64,000 nt of DNA, taken from Burkholderiaceae bacterium (lineage in GTDB: Bacteria; Pseudomonadota; Gammaproteobacteria; Burkholderiales; Burkholderiaceae_B). Under the pieces are notes generated by a model. It was not told the origin of the DNA. It worked only from the letters and a program-made list of their open reading frames with translations, and made no database searches. Numbering within the stretch: position 1 is the first letter of the stretch; each line of letters opens with the position of its first letter. Shown piece after piece: positions 30,937 to 40,666 of the stretch. The stretch spans positions 62,001-126,000 of the forward strand of contig JAGOAJ010000006.1 of NCBI GenBank assembly GCA_017983955.1, in the 5' to 3' direction. The position numbers and the translations under genes are program-made.

Positions 30937-31935
30937 ATGCGTTTCCCTATTTTTAATCGCTCTATCGTCATGTTGCTGGTGGCCTTGTTTGCTGGGCTGT
31001 CGGCTGTTTTGGCCGCTCGTCAGCATATCCAGGGGCGGGTTCAGCTGCTAGAGGATCAGGCCCGTATTCCTATGGTGGATCGCGTGGTGGCAGCCTATGA
31101 CTTGCCGGCGGGCACCCGTTTGGGTAATGAACATTTGGCCATACGGTCCATACCGGCAAGTCTGGCCTCTAGTGACAGTGTGAGTCCTGAACGGTTTGCC
31201 CAGCTAAGCGGCGCTGTGTTGCGCTCTACCCTCAAGGGTGGTGACCTGATATTGCCTGCACATGCCGCTGTGTCCCAGCATCTGGCTTTTTCTAAACAAC
31301 TGGCCGAGGGTAGGCGAGCGATCACCATGCCGGTGGATGCTATCAATTCTGTGTCGGGCTTGTTGGAACCGGGGGATCTGATTGATTTGTACGTATCGTT
31401 TGAATATCAGCGTCGACGTATTACTGCCCCTTTGCTGCAAGGCGTGCTGGTGTTGGCGACCGGCACGCAAACCCAATATCAAACTGAGCAGGATGATACA
31501 CGCCAAGCTGGTTATGCCACCGTGACTTTGGATGCGGCGCCTGACGATGCCGTCAAACTGGTGGCAGCACGTCAGGCGGGTACTATTACCGCTGTTTTAC
31601 GCCACCCGCTAGATGGCAGTCCTAGTCAGAAGGCCGTGCGTGGCGATTTAGCCAGCCTGTTGGGTGTAAACAATCCACCGCCGCCAACCAGCCAAAAAGC
31701 CGCCGTCATTTACGGCAATAAATCATCACGTACCGTACCTAAACTGGTAGGTTCCCCCGGATCCAGCCGCCCTGGCGGCCTGTTTGACTTGCCGTATCTG
31801 CCTGAATTGGCCAGCGCTTGGATGCAGGCCATGTCGTCTGCCCAGGCACCTGCGCCATTTACTGTTGCTGCCGCAGACTTAGGTAGTGAATCAGGCCTTG
31901 AACCAGGTCTGGATCTCATGGGGGCTCAGCAATGA
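30937..31935 (+). CDS. cpaB: CpaB/RcpC pilus assembly protein (SAF domain)
   Basis: A 332-residue protein with an N-terminal membrane helix (SIVMLLVALFAGLSAVLAARQ) and a SAF domain (about 50-115: VVAAYDLPAGTRLGNEHLAIRSIP, then LKGGDLILPAHAA). The RcpC-like domain RAITMPVDAINSVSGLLEPGDLIDLYVSF (in parts) follows. CpaB works with the secretin in the outer membrane and periplasm. AGGAGG just before the start. Confidence 0.9.
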   Translation: MRFPIFNRSIVMLLVALFAGLSAVLAARQHIQGRVQLLEDQARIPMVDRVVAAYDLPAGTRLGNEHLAIRSIPASLASSDSVSPERFAQLSGAVLRSTLKGGDLILPAHAAVSQHLAFSKQLAEGRRAITMPVDAINSVSGLLEPGDLIDLYVSFEYQRRRITAPLLQGVLVLATGTQTQYQTEQDDTRQAGYATVTLDAAPDDAVKLVAARQAGTITAVLRHPLDGSPSQKAVRGDLASLLGVNNPPPPTSQKAAVIYGNKSSRTVPKLVGSPGSSRPGGLFDLPYLPELASAWMQAMSSAQAPAPFTVAAADLGSESGLEPGLDLMGAQQ

Positions 31936-33401
31936 CACGTTTATATCGTTCTGGTTGGCTTGCCGTTGCTCTGATTACCTTGCTCATACCTGCCAGCGCG
32001 CTTGCCGACATAGGCCTGAAAATGCAGGTGGGCGAGGTTCGCGTATTAGCTATTCCCGATGTGGCGCGCGTGGCGGTAGGCGATGGTCATATTCTGAATG
32101 CCGTCACTACCGATGAGAAGGAAGTTATCGTTTTTGCTCGTAACGAGGGCTCCAGCGCTATGCAGGTATGGTCAAGCAACGGTAAAAGCCGACGCTATCA
32201 GGTGGATGTTGCCGCTGAAGGAACACGCCAGACTCAGCAAGAGCTTAGAACCGTGCTGGAACGCATAGCCGGCGCGCGAGTTTCGACCGTAGGCGACAAA
32301 CTGCTGGTGGAAGGTGAAAACCTGTCCGATAGTGACCGTCAACGCGTGCTGGAGCTGGCCAAGCGCTATCCACAGCTTCTGGACTTCACTAGCCAGATAG
32401 GCTGGGATCGCATGGTTTTGTTGGATGTCCAGGTTATTGAGGTGCCGCGTGCCCGGCTACAGGAGTTGGGCGTGCGCTGGAATCCTACCAGTAGCGGTGG
32501 CATTAACGCAGGTCTTTCTTGGGACGGCGGCAGCACGCGTTTGTCAGAGCGTCCTGGTGAGAGCGTGTTGAACTTGCCCTTCCCCGCCACGGTGGCTGCA
32601 GGGTATTTTGGGGTTAATGCGTTGTTGTCTGCGCGGATTAATGCCATGGCACAAAGCGGTTCGGCGGTCGTACTAGCCCAGCCGCAACTTTTAGCACGCA
32701 GCGGGGCGACGGCGGAATTTTTGGCCGGTGGCGAGGTTCCTTATTCAACGGTGGACGCTAATGGCAATACCAACACAGCCTTTAAACCCTATGGTGTTTC
32801 CTTGCGTATTACGCCCAGAGTGGAAAGCAATGGCGCAGTCCGCTCGCACATAGAGGTCGAAGTCAGTTCGGTGGACACTGCCTTGTCAGTACCTAATGGG
32901 CCCTCGCTGAAAACTCGGCGTGCGGCGACTGAATTCAATGTGCACTCTGGACAGACTCTGGTGCTGGCTGGCTTTTTGTCACGCGAGGCCTCGCGTAATG
33001 TGGATAAGATTCCGACCTTAGGCGATCTACCCATACTGGGGCAGTTGTTTCGAACGACGAAGTCTGCGCAGCATGACACCGAATTGGCCATTTTCGTTAC
33101 TCCTGTGGTGGTGGGTGCGGATCATCCTGGGATGCAGACCCGCATAGAAAAAGGCCTGGCACTGCTGGATGAGTCCTTTGGCCAGGAAGCCGTGATCAAT
33201 GTACCCATACGCCCTGAGCCCACGCTGCCGCCTGCTATGTCAGTTGGCATGGACGACGTAACGACTGTTGGCTGGAATCCTTGGGAAAGTAGCGGTAGCC
33301 AGTGGCAAACTGTTGCAACACCAGCGCAATCGCTGCCGCATATGCCCTTAGTGCCACCCACCGCCGGTGTGGCCGTCAACCAGTATGCTTTCACGGAGTA
33401 A
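31932..33401 (+). CDS. cpaC: Tad secretin (RcpA/CpaC)
   Basis: Outer-membrane channel for the pilus. The 489-residue protein has a Sec signal (residues 1-25, LITLLIPASALA), an N-terminal pilus domain (IGLKMQVGEVRVLAIPDVARVAVGDG in parts), a BON-like part and a C-terminal secretin domain with VVLAQPQLLARSG, AEFLAGGEVPYSTV and VHSGQTLVLAGFLSREAS. Overlaps cpaB by 4 bases. Confidence 0.92.
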   Translation: MTRLYRSGWLAVALITLLIPASALADIGLKMQVGEVRVLAIPDVARVAVGDGHILNAVTTDEKEVIVFARNEGSSAMQVWSSNGKSRRYQVDVAAEGTRQTQQELRTVLERIAGARVSTVGDKLLVEGENLSDSDRQRVLELAKRYPQLLDFTSQIGWDRMVLLDVQVIEVPRARLQELGVRWNPTSSGGINAGLSWDGGSTRLSERPGESVLNLPFPATVAAGYFGVNALLSARINAMAQSGSAVVLAQPQLLARSGATAEFLAGGEVPYSTVDANGNTNTAFKPYGVSLRITPRVESNGAVRSHIEVEVSSVDTALSVPNGPSLKTRRAATEFNVHSGQTLVLAGFLSREASRNVDKIPTLGDLPILGQLFRTTKSAQHDTELAIFVTPVVVGADHPGMQTRIEKGLALLDESFGQEAVINVPIRPEPTLPPAMSVGMDDVTTVGWNPWESSGSQWQTVATPAQSLPHMPLVPPTAGVAVNQYAFTE

Positions 33402-33404
33402 GCC

Positions 33405-35198
33405 ATGTTGCATGCGCTATTGCGTTTTGAGGATGGCAGCAGCAGTCCTTTTCAAACCATACTGCCATTGGATATCGGTCGGGCACCTGAATGCGGCTTG
33501 CGTTTACGCAGTTGGCGGGTTGCCAAGCATCATGCCCGTATTGAACAGCGTCCCGGAGGCGTGTTTCTGGAGGATTACGGATCGTTGGGCGGGACGCTGG
33601 TGAATGGCAGGCGTGTTACCCAACATGGTCCGTTGCTCGTAGATGACGAGATTGTCATTGGCCATTGCCTGATGCAAATACGCTTATTGGCGACTGATCC
33701 TGGTGGTTCCGACCCAGCCACTTCAGAGTACGGACTGGCTGCAGATGCCAACCTTATGCGGGTTCCAGCGTCTGCTGACGGACCAGGAAGCGATGCGGTT
33801 GGGATGGTTCAGCGTCAGAACGAACAGCCTATGGTATTGGCCGTAAATAGCGAAGGTACAGCTATGTCGCCGGATGCACTAACGCCTGAGCCAACAACGC
33901 CATGGCAAGACACGCTGCTACCGCATCGTCGACGTTTGCATGGTGCTTTGCTTAAAGAACTGGATTTGCGCCGTCGCGACATTGCCACAATTAGCGATGC
34001 TGCTTTGCGTGGGATTGCCAGTCACGCCATGCAGGACATTATTGCGCATGACCAGGAGCTGCCTGAACACCTAGATCGCCAGCAACTATTGCAGGATGTC
34101 GTCAACGAGGCCGTAGGCCTGGGGCCGCTAGAGCCTTTGCTGGCTGATCCCAGTGTGTCTGAAATTATGGTTAATCGCCATGACGAGGTCTTTATCGAAT
34201 CGGCTGGCCGGCTGGTGCGTTATCACACGGGTTTCAGTAGCGAGCAGGCAGTGCTAAGCATTATTGAGCGCATAGTATCGCCTTTGGGGCGGCGTATTGA
34301 TGAAAGCTCACCCATGGTGGACGCTCGTTTACGCGATGGTTCTCGGGTCAATGCGGTGATTCCGCCAGTGGCCTTGCGTGGCGCCAGCCTGACCATTAGA
34401 AAGTTTCCCCAGCGCCGTCCCGACATGAATGATTTGTTAAAGGTAGGTGCTCTGGATGAGGCCATGCGAGATTTTCTGGTGGCCTGTGTGCAACAGAAGA
34501 AAAATATCCTGGTCTCTGGTGGTACAGGTTCAGGCAAGACTACGTTGTTAAATATTTTATCTAACGCCATACCTGAGTCTGAGCGCATAGTCACCATAGA
34601 GGACGCGGCTGAATTGCGTTTGCGCCACCAGCATCTTGTGGCCTTGGAGTCACGGCCAGCCAACCTGGAGGGGCGTGGGCAAATTCAGATCCGTGACCTG
34701 GTGCGTAATGCCTTGCGTATGAGGCCGGATCGCATCGTCATAGGCGAGTGTCGAGGGGCTGAGGCCTTTGATATGTTGGCTGCGATGAATACCGGGCATG
34801 AAGGGTCTTTGACCACGCTGCATGCCAACAGCCCGCGCGATGCCTTGGCACGGCTGGAAACCATGATATTGATGGCTGGCATGGACTTGCCGCTAGCGGC
34901 GGTGCGTGAGCATATTGCCTCCAGCATCCACATTATTATTCAGCAAATGCGCTTGAACGACGGGCGCCGTGTGGTGACTGCCATTGTTGAGTTGACTGGC
35001 ATGGAAAGTGGCCGCATACAGACCCAAGAATTGTTTCGCTATCAGGATCAACCCAGACCTGTGTTTTCTGGCTGTGGGGTGATGCCGGAATGTTTTCCTG
35101 TCCTGCCAGCTGGTATATCGCCCGAATTATTCACAGGGCACACTGAGGTGATGATGGGTAGTGCAGACTTTGCAGCATCAGAAACGGCCGAGGGGTAA
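33405..35198 (+). CDS. cpaF: FHA-domain CpaF/TadA ATPase
   Basis: Hexameric ATPase that powers pilus assembly. N-terminal FHA domain (residues about 18-95, with IGRAPECGLRLRSWRVAKHHARIEQ in parts, and GTLVNGRRV), a linker, then the CpaF core: PSVSEIMVNRHDEVFIE, Walker A GGTGSGKTTLLN (about 370-381), ECRGAEAFDMLAAMNTGHEG and the HANSPRDAL motif. At 597 residues it is longer than usual because of the fused FHA domain, which suggests control by phosphothreonine binding. Confidence 0.92.
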   Translation: MLHALLRFEDGSSSPFQTILPLDIGRAPECGLRLRSWRVAKHHARIEQRPGGVFLEDYGSLGGTLVNGRRVTQHGPLLVDDEIVIGHCLMQIRLLATDPGGSDPATSEYGLAADANLMRVPASADGPGSDAVGMVQRQNEQPMVLAVNSEGTAMSPDALTPEPTTPWQDTLLPHRRRLHGALLKELDLRRRDIATISDAALRGIASHAMQDIIAHDQELPEHLDRQQLLQDVVNEAVGLGPLEPLLADPSVSEIMVNRHDEVFIESAGRLVRYHTGFSSEQAVLSIIERIVSPLGRRIDESSPMVDARLRDGSRVNAVIPPVALRGASLTIRKFPQRRPDMNDLLKVGALDEAMRDFLVACVQQKKNILVSGGTGSGKTTLLNILSNAIPESERIVTIEDAAELRLRHQHLVALESRPANLEGRGQIQIRDLVRNALRMRPDRIVIGECRGAEAFDMLAAMNTGHEGSLTTLHANSPRDALARLETMILMAGMDLPLAAVREHIASSIHIIIQQMRLNDGRRVVTAIVELTGMESGRIQTQELFRYQDQPRPVFSGCGVMPECFPVLPAGISPELFTGHTEVMMGSADFAASETAEG

Positions 35199-35200
35199 AT

Positions 35201-36043
35201 ATGTTTATGTATATATTAAGTATATTCATTTTTGTGTTTCTAAGCTGTTGGCTGTTGCAGCGCTATTTGGGCAAGGCCTACGTACGATATCAACAGGCGT
35301 TTACTCAAGCGGCCACTAGCCATCTCGGTGAGTTTTTTCTGTTCCTGGATCCTGCCCAGTTGTGGGTGGCCAATGTGCTGGCTGGCGTTACCATCGTCGT
35401 CTTAACCTGGCTATTTTCCGGCGTAGTCTGGCTGGCGATGACAGCAGGAGTGCTTGCGCTAATCATGCCCCAGTACACCGTAAGTCGTTATAGGCGCAGA
35501 CGTTTGCAGCGTTTTGATGAGCAGCTGCCGGATTTGTTGCTGGCATTGGCGGGTGCCATGAGATCAGGCTCTGGCATGCAGGCGGCGCTACGGCATATTG
35601 TGGCACAGTCGCCTGCACCGTTATCTCAGGAATTTGGCTTGATGCTGCGCGAGCAGCGAATGGGCGTTGCTGCAGATCAGGCCCTGGCGACCTTATATCA
35701 ACGCATGCCTACCGAAGGTACAGGACTAGTGGTGTCGGCGCTGACCATAGCCGCGCAAAGCGGTGGTGGCTTGGCCGAAACGCTGGAACGTATTGCTTCT
35801 ACCTTACAGGCACGCCTGCATTTGCTGGGGCGTATACATGCACTGACCTCGCAGGGGCGTATGCAGGCCTGGGTGATGTCGGCACTGCCTTTTGTTTTGG
35901 CCCTGGTACTGCACTATCTGGACCCTCTGGCTATGCAGGCCTTATGGCAAACACCGGTGGGCTGGGTGGTGATAGTCGTGGTGCTGGGTCTGGAGCTGAC
36001 AGGGGTGTATTTTATCCGTCGCATTGTAAATATTCAGGTCTAG
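35201..36043 (+). CDS. tadB: TadB, inner-membrane platform protein
   Basis: A 280-residue protein with membrane helices near residues 1-20, 60-95 and 225-275 and a cytoplasmic T2SSF domain with FDEQLPDLLLALAGAMRSGSGMQAALRHI (in parts) and GGGLAETLERIASTLQAR. TadB and TadC form the platform with CpaF. Starts 2 bases after cpaF. Confidence 0.92.
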   Translation: MFMYILSIFIFVFLSCWLLQRYLGKAYVRYQQAFTQAATSHLGEFFLFLDPAQLWVANVLAGVTIVVLTWLFSGVVWLAMTAGVLALIMPQYTVSRYRRRRLQRFDEQLPDLLLALAGAMRSGSGMQAALRHIVAQSPAPLSQEFGLMLREQRMGVAADQALATLYQRMPTEGTGLVVSALTIAAQSGGGLAETLERIASTLQARLHLLGRIHALTSQGRMQAWVMSALPFVLALVLHYLDPLAMQALWQTPVGWVVIVVVLGLELTGVYFIRRIVNIQV

Positions 36044-36045
36044 CC

Positions 36046-36930
36046 ATGAATTCCGTCTACTTCTGGATTAGTATCCTGGCCGCCGGAATATCGCTATATG
36101 CCCTAGTCTGGTTCATTATGCGTCCGGCCATGCACAAGACAACTCGGCAATCGGGAGTGGGGCAGTGGTTGCTGACCGCTGCATGGCCATGGGTGATGGC
36201 GTTGACGCCGGTCGTGGCGCCTTTTATTTCCTGGCGAGTGCGTCGGCGGCTGGGTAGTCGCATTGCTATGGCAGGTCTGGATGATCAGGGCCTGCTCCCT
36301 GCGCATATCGTTGCCATGCAGGCGTTGATCCTGATGGCGAGCGTGTGCGGACTGGTGGGCTTGCTCATGGCCTATACCGAACTAGCGATTCGTCACACCT
36401 TGTTCTTTGGGGTGGCTGGCGGGCTGATTGCCATGTGGTGGCCCTATTTATGGCTGCGTGATTTGGGCGTGCAGCGTCAGCGCGCCATGTTGCGTGAATT
36501 TCCCTTTTTGTTGGATATGACCACGCTATGCGTAGAGGCCGGTTTGAATTTACAAGGGGCTTTGCAGCAGGCCGCCTTGCATGGTCCGAATGGACCTTTG
36601 CGTGCTGAGTTGCGGCGAGCTTTGGCAGATATGCGGGCTGGCGTCCAGCGCATGCAGGCTTTACGTGATTTAGCCACCAGAACGGACTTGCCCGCTATAC
36701 GCAGCCTGGTGACGGCGCTTGCTCAGGCGGATCAACTGGGCATGAGCTTGGGACCGTTGCTGCGCGCTCAGTCCCAGCAACGCCGCAGCGAGCGGTTTTT
36801 ACGGGCTGAAAAATTGGCCCTGGAAGCGCCAGTGAAAATGCTGTTTCCTATGGTGTGTTGCATTTTCCCCTGTACCTTTCTGGTAATAGGCTTTCCCATA
36901 GCGATCAAATTGATAGGGACAGGTTTATGA
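36046..36930 (+). CDS. tadC: TadC, inner-membrane platform protein
   Basis: A 294-residue T2SSF-domain protein. Start 36,046 (MNSVYFWISILAAG) is used because it follows tadB by 2 bases; the upstream ATG lies inside tadB. Contains REFPFLLDMTTLCVEAGLNLQGALQQAA (in parts), LVTALAQADQLGMSLGPLLRAQS and a C-terminal helix ending FPIAIKLIGTGL. Confidence 0.92.
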   Translation: MNSVYFWISILAAGISLYALVWFIMRPAMHKTTRQSGVGQWLLTAAWPWVMALTPVVAPFISWRVRRRLGSRIAMAGLDDQGLLPAHIVAMQALILMASVCGLVGLLMAYTELAIRHTLFFGVAGGLIAMWWPYLWLRDLGVQRQRAMLREFPFLLDMTTLCVEAGLNLQGALQQAALHGPNGPLRAELRRALADMRAGVQRMQALRDLATRTDLPAIRSLVTALAQADQLGMSLGPLLRAQSQQRRSERFLRAEKLALEAPVKMLFPMVCCIFPCTFLVIGFPIAIKLIGTGL

Positions 36931-37256
36931 CGGCGCTGGTACTGATGCCAGCGACCAGCTTCTGGCAACGGCTGGCTGGCTTGCACGCCTATTCTGCCTT
37001 ATCGGCTACTAGCGGCCTGTGGATTTCGCCGTGTCGCGCTATACATACGCTGGGGCTGAACTATGCCATAGACGTCTTGTATCTGGATGCACAGCAAAAT
37101 ATCATTAGGCGCCTGGATGCCTTGGCGCCGAATCGGCTGTCGCTGTGTTGGCCGGCCCGTTCTGTTGTGGAATTACCCGCTGGCTTTTGTGCCCGGCACC
37201 CCGACTACCCGGATCAGGTGGCGCTGGCCTTGTTGGCGCCAAAGATACTGATATAG
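36927..37256 (+). CDS. DUF192 family protein
   Basis: A 109-residue protein overlapping tadC by 4 bases. ISPCRAIHTLGLNYAIDVLYLD fits the DUF192 core (I.PC..IHT.gM...IDV.flD). DUF192 genes often end tad operons in betaproteobacteria. Role unknown. The 3' end overlaps the convergent membrane-protein gene by 43 bases. Confidence 0.82.
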   Translation: MTALVLMPATSFWQRLAGLHAYSALSATSGLWISPCRAIHTLGLNYAIDVLYLDAQQNIIRRLDALAPNRLSLCWPARSVVELPAGFCARHPDYPDQVALALLAPKILI

Positions 37257-37987
37257 GCAGGGTAAAAGCTGCAATACAAGACGGCAGCCAGGACGATATT
37301 CAGTGGCGTCAGCAGCATTTGGGTACTGCCTGGCGACAAGCCCAGCATGCCCAGGAATTCGGCAAAAAATTGCAGTGCAAAGAATATGCCAGCCCAACTG
37401 ATCACATACAGTAAAAATGGTCCTTTGTTGCGCCAGCAGGCCACCATGGAAAAGAACAAGGCTTGGGTGATTTTTATTTTATGCCAGCCGATTAGCGGAG
37501 GTGCATGCCAGAACAGTATGGAGATGATCACATACAACAAGCCAAAGGTAATAAAGGGGCCTTGCATGGCGGCGATCAGAACCTTTTCGTCCAAAACACC
37601 CTGGTCGTTGATGGCAGCGGCCAGTCCATCCAAAAAGGGCAGGGTGGATAACAGGCCGGCGGTCAGGCAGGAAGCCAGATAAGCTAGCCCTAAGCCAAAT
37701 AAGCTGCGCCGGGTTTCAGGCACGCGCAAGGGCTCTGTCCACATAGGCAAGCGCATCTGGCGGCCAGCAGCAATATGCTGGCAGGCGCTAAGGCTGATGA
37801 AGGTCAGTATGGGCGTACTGGCTATCAAAATCATTTGTCCCAGTATGGGGATTAGATAGCTGGCGGTGATCAGCACGCTGGTCATCATGCTCCAGAACAG
37901 CATGGCTAAGGGCTGAGTCAGAAACAGCTTATAGCCATCGCGTATCCATTGCCAACCTGACAAGAAAGGAAGAGTTGCTGCTTGCAT
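37214..37987 (-). CDS. BPSS1780-family membrane protein
   Basis: A 257-residue integral membrane protein with about six hydrophobic segments and the opening GWQWIRDGYKLFLTQPLAMLF, the mark of the BPSS1780 family common in Burkholderiales. Function unknown. It lies 14 bases after the homoserine kinase gene and is probably co-transcribed. Confidence 0.82.
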   Translation of the reverse strand: MQAATLPFLSGWQWIRDGYKLFLTQPLAMLFWSMMTSVLITASYLIPILGQMILIASTPILTFISLSACQHIAAGRQMRLPMWTEPLRVPETRRSLFGLGLAYLASCLTAGLLSTLPFLDGLAAAINDQGVLDEKVLIAAMQGPFITFGLLYVIISILFWHAPPLIGWHKIKITQALFFSMVACWRNKGPFLLYVISWAGIFFALQFFAEFLGMLGLSPGSTQMLLTPLNIVLAAVLYCSFYPAYISIFGANKASAT

Positions 37988-38001
37988 AAAACCTGATTTT
38001 C

Positions 38002-38970
38002 CTAGGGCAGTGCCACAATATTACCCATCTGACGCTGACGCAAAATACGTTCAAAATGACGGGGGTCGTGCGGTTTTAGAGTTTGAGCCTCGCGCGGCAA
38101 ATAAAAATCATATAGCCGGGATACCCAAAAACGCAGTGACGCGGCCCTGAGCATGACGGGCCAGGCTTGTTTTTCTTCTGGAGTAAAAGGGCGCACCGCA
38201 GCATAGGCGGCCAGCAGGGCCTGGACGTTGTCAGTCAGCAAAACGCCAGTGTTGCGATCTATGCACCAGTCGTTGACACTGACCGCCACATCAAAGACCC
38301 AGGTGTCGCAGCCTGCAAAATAAAAGTCAATGAAACCGCCCATGCGCGGGCTTTCAAAGGTGCCGTCAAACAGCACGTTGTCACGAAACAGATCGCAGTG
38401 CGCCGGGCCGGCAGGCAACGTCGTATATAGCGCAGTCTGGGCAAATTGGGTTTGCTCGTCCAGTGCCTGGGTAATCATGCTGGTTTGCGTGGGCGTTAAA
38501 AAAGGCAGGACATGGGGCACGTTTTCTTGCCACCAGGGCAGTCCGCGCAAATTGGGCTGAACCAAGGGGAAATCGCGTCCTGCCAGATGCATAGCGGCCA
38601 AGGTTGATCCGGCCAGTTGGCAATGTGTAGGCCCAGGTGCAGGTTCGTAGCCGCCCGACAGTCGGGTGACGATGGCGCAGGGTCTGTCGTGCAGCGTGGT
38701 AAGCCGCGTTCCGTCTTTCAAGGTTTGTGGCTGGGGCACAGGAATACTGCGCTGGGCAAGATGATGCATCAGCTCAATATAAAAGGGCAGTTGATCATGA
38801 CGCAGGACTTCGAATAGCGTCAGTACGTACTCGCCCTGAGTCGTGTTCAGAAAATAGTTGGTATTTTCAATGCCAGCGGTAATGCCGCGCAATGATACCA
38901 GCTCGCCCAGCGAATACTGCGTTAAAAGGTCGCATGCGTCGCTTTCGCTGACGGGGGTAAAAACGGCCAT
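38002..38970 (-). CDS. thrB: Homoserine kinase (ThrB, APH-fold type)
   Basis: Phosphorylates L-homoserine in threonine synthesis. Start at 38,970 (MAVFTPVSESDACDLL), the conserved N-terminus of the betaproteobacterial type; 322 residues. It has the aminoglycoside-kinase fold: G-I-E-NTNYFL (about 30-40), the catalytic loop HCDLFRDNVLFDG (about 200-212) and the metal motif GFIDFYFAG. Upstream ATG at 39,003 would add residues not typical of the family. Confidence 0.9.
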   Translation of the reverse strand: MAVFTPVSESDACDLLTQYSLGELVSLRGITAGIENTNYFLNTTQGEYVLTLFEVLRHDQLPFYIELMHHLAQRSIPVPQPQTLKDGTRLTTLHDRPCAIVTRLSGGYEPAPGPTHCQLAGSTLAAMHLAGRDFPLVQPNLRGLPWWQENVPHVLPFLTPTQTSMITQALDEQTQFAQTALYTTLPAGPAHCDLFRDNVLFDGTFESPRMGGFIDFYFAGCDTWVFDVAVSVNDWCIDRNTGVLLTDNVQALLAAYAAVRPFTPEEKQAWPVMLRAASLRFWVSRLYDFYLPREAQTLKPHDPRHFERILRQRQMGNIVALP

Positions 38971-39106
38971 AGGTAGAAGCTCTGCTAGGGTCCGGATAAA
39001 CAAATACCCGCCGGACCGGGCGCTTGATTTTAGTCCACTCTAGGCGCTTGTGCCCCGCAAACCACATTTTCTGCCAAGAAAGCGAAAATGACGGAAAATA
39101 CACCCT

Positions 39107-40219
39107 ATGTTAGTTCCAGAAAATTCTCTCTTGTCTATGTATGTAAATCCCCCAGCTACGGTAAATGCTATGTCTGATTTACCTGGCGGCAGTCAGTTCG
39201 ACTGGCGTCTGTGCGTCGCGCCCATGATCGATGTCACCGACAGGCATTGCCGTTATTTCCATCGCTTGCTGGCGCCTAAGGCGCGGCTGTACACCGAAAT
39301 GATTACCACTGGCGCTTTGCTGCACGGCGATGCGGCCAGGCATTTGGACTTTGATCCCGCTGAAGTGCCCGTGGCATTGCAACTGGGTGGCAGTGAACCG
39401 GAAGCACTGGCTAGCGCGGCGCGTCTGGGCCAGCAGTGGGGGTATCAGGAAATTGACTTGAATTGTGGCTGTCCGTCGGAGCGGGTGCAGCGTGGCGCGT
39501 TTGGCGCCTGCTTAATGGCCGAACCCGATCTGGTCGCCGATTGCATCAAGGCCATGCAGGACGCCGTATCCATACCCGTGACGGTCAAGCACAGATTAGG
39601 TCTCGACTACAACGATGATTACAGCTTCGTGCGCGACTTTGTCGGAAAAATTCATGACGCAGGTTGTCGTGTATTTATCGTGCATGCGCGTAATGCCGTA
39701 TTAAAGGGACTTTCCCCCAAGGATAATCGGGAAATTCCGCCCTTGCGCTACGACATGGCGACTCGGTTGAAGCAGGAGTTTCCCGACAGTGTATTTGTAT
39801 TGAATGGGGGCATAGGCCAGGCCGACGAGGCAGTAGCTTTATTGCGGCAATTCGATGGCGTGATGCTGGGCCGTGCCGCCTGGCACAGACCGCAGGTGCT
39901 TAGCGACATTAGCCGCCAGTGTTGGCCGGACGTTCCGGTGTATGAAGACGACGAGGTGATACAGCGCATGGTGGATTACGCCGCCAAGCAAACCGCCCTG
40001 GGTGTGCCTTTGCGATTTATTGCGCGCGCCATGCTGGGCTGGATGCATGGCCAGGTGGGATCTAGGCAGTGGCGGCGCACCTTGTCAGACCATGCTGTGC
40101 TTAACCGGAATGATCCCGGTGTTATTGCCCAAGCCTGGTCTGAATTACAGCGCCGTATGCAGGAAGCAGATCAGGTCGCTGCGTCTGCTTCCGTATCGCT
40201 GGGCCAGTCACGGATATAA
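39107..40219 (+). CDS. dusA: tRNA-dihydrouridine synthase A
   Basis: FMN enzyme reducing U20/U20a of tRNA. The 370-residue protein has RLCVAPMIDVTDRHCRYFHR, the NCGCPSE motif, GAFGACLM with the catalytic Cys, VKHRLGLD and FIVHARNAVLKGLSPKDNREIPPL (in parts), a DusA hallmark. Start is uncertain: Met at 39,107, 39,137 and 39,170 are all possible, and the family core begins only at about residue 30. The end overlaps the convergent CBS gene by 49 bases. Confidence 0.93.
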   Translation: MLVPENSLLSMYVNPPATVNAMSDLPGGSQFDWRLCVAPMIDVTDRHCRYFHRLLAPKARLYTEMITTGALLHGDAARHLDFDPAEVPVALQLGGSEPEALASAARLGQQWGYQEIDLNCGCPSERVQRGAFGACLMAEPDLVADCIKAMQDAVSIPVTVKHRLGLDYNDDYSFVRDFVGKIHDAGCRVFIVHARNAVLKGLSPKDNREIPPLRYDMATRLKQEFPDSVFVLNGGIGQADEAVALLRQFDGVMLGRAAWHRPQVLSDISRQCWPDVPVYEDDEVIQRMVDYAAKQTALGVPLRFIARAMLGWMHGQVGSRQWRRTLSDHAVLNRNDPGVIAQAWSELQRRMQEADQVAASASVSLGQSRI

Positions 40220-40632
40220 GCTTTCAACATGGAGTTTTCAAACTTCTGGGCGTCTACGATAGCCCTGGCCATGTCATAAAACGAAATCACCCCCATCAGG
40301 GTGGGGCCGTCCATGACTGGCATATAGCGTGCGTGCTTTTCCAACATCAGGCGCTGGACTTCGTCGGCGCTGGTGTTGGGGGATACGCTGACTGGAGCAT
40401 CGTCCATGATGCTGCGCACGGTATTGGTACCGGTGTTCCCATGCTGAGCATGTAGATGGCGTATTAGTTCGCGAAAGGTCAGCATGCCAACCAGTTCGCC
40501 ATGTTCCATGATGACCAGTGAGCCGATATCTTGTTCGCTCATGGTTTCCAGGGCACGTAGTATGGGCATGTCAGGCGTGGCCGTGTAAAGCGTATGCCCT
40601 TTTACACGTAGAATTTCACTGACTTTAAGCAT
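40171..40632 (-). CDS. Two-CBS-domain protein
   Basis: A 153-residue protein of two CBS domains (about 5-60 and 70-130): ILRALETMSEQDIGSLVIMEHGELVGMLTFRELIR in parts, then VSPNTSADEVQRLMLEKHARYMPVMDGPTLMGVISFYDM in parts. Such stand-alone pairs bind adenine nucleotides. AGGAGG 5 bases before the start. It is 34 bases after the YihY-family gene on the same strand. Confidence 0.88.
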   Translation of the reverse strand: MLKVSEILRVKGHTLYTATPDMPILRALETMSEQDIGSLVIMEHGELVGMLTFRELIRHLHAQHGNTGTNTVRSIMDDAPVSVSPNTSADEVQRLMLEKHARYMPVMDGPTLMGVISFYDMARAIVDAQKFENSMLKAYIRDWPSDTEADAAT

Positions 40633-40666
40633 GATCGTCCTCCTGGGTGCTGCTGTATAAGCAATT

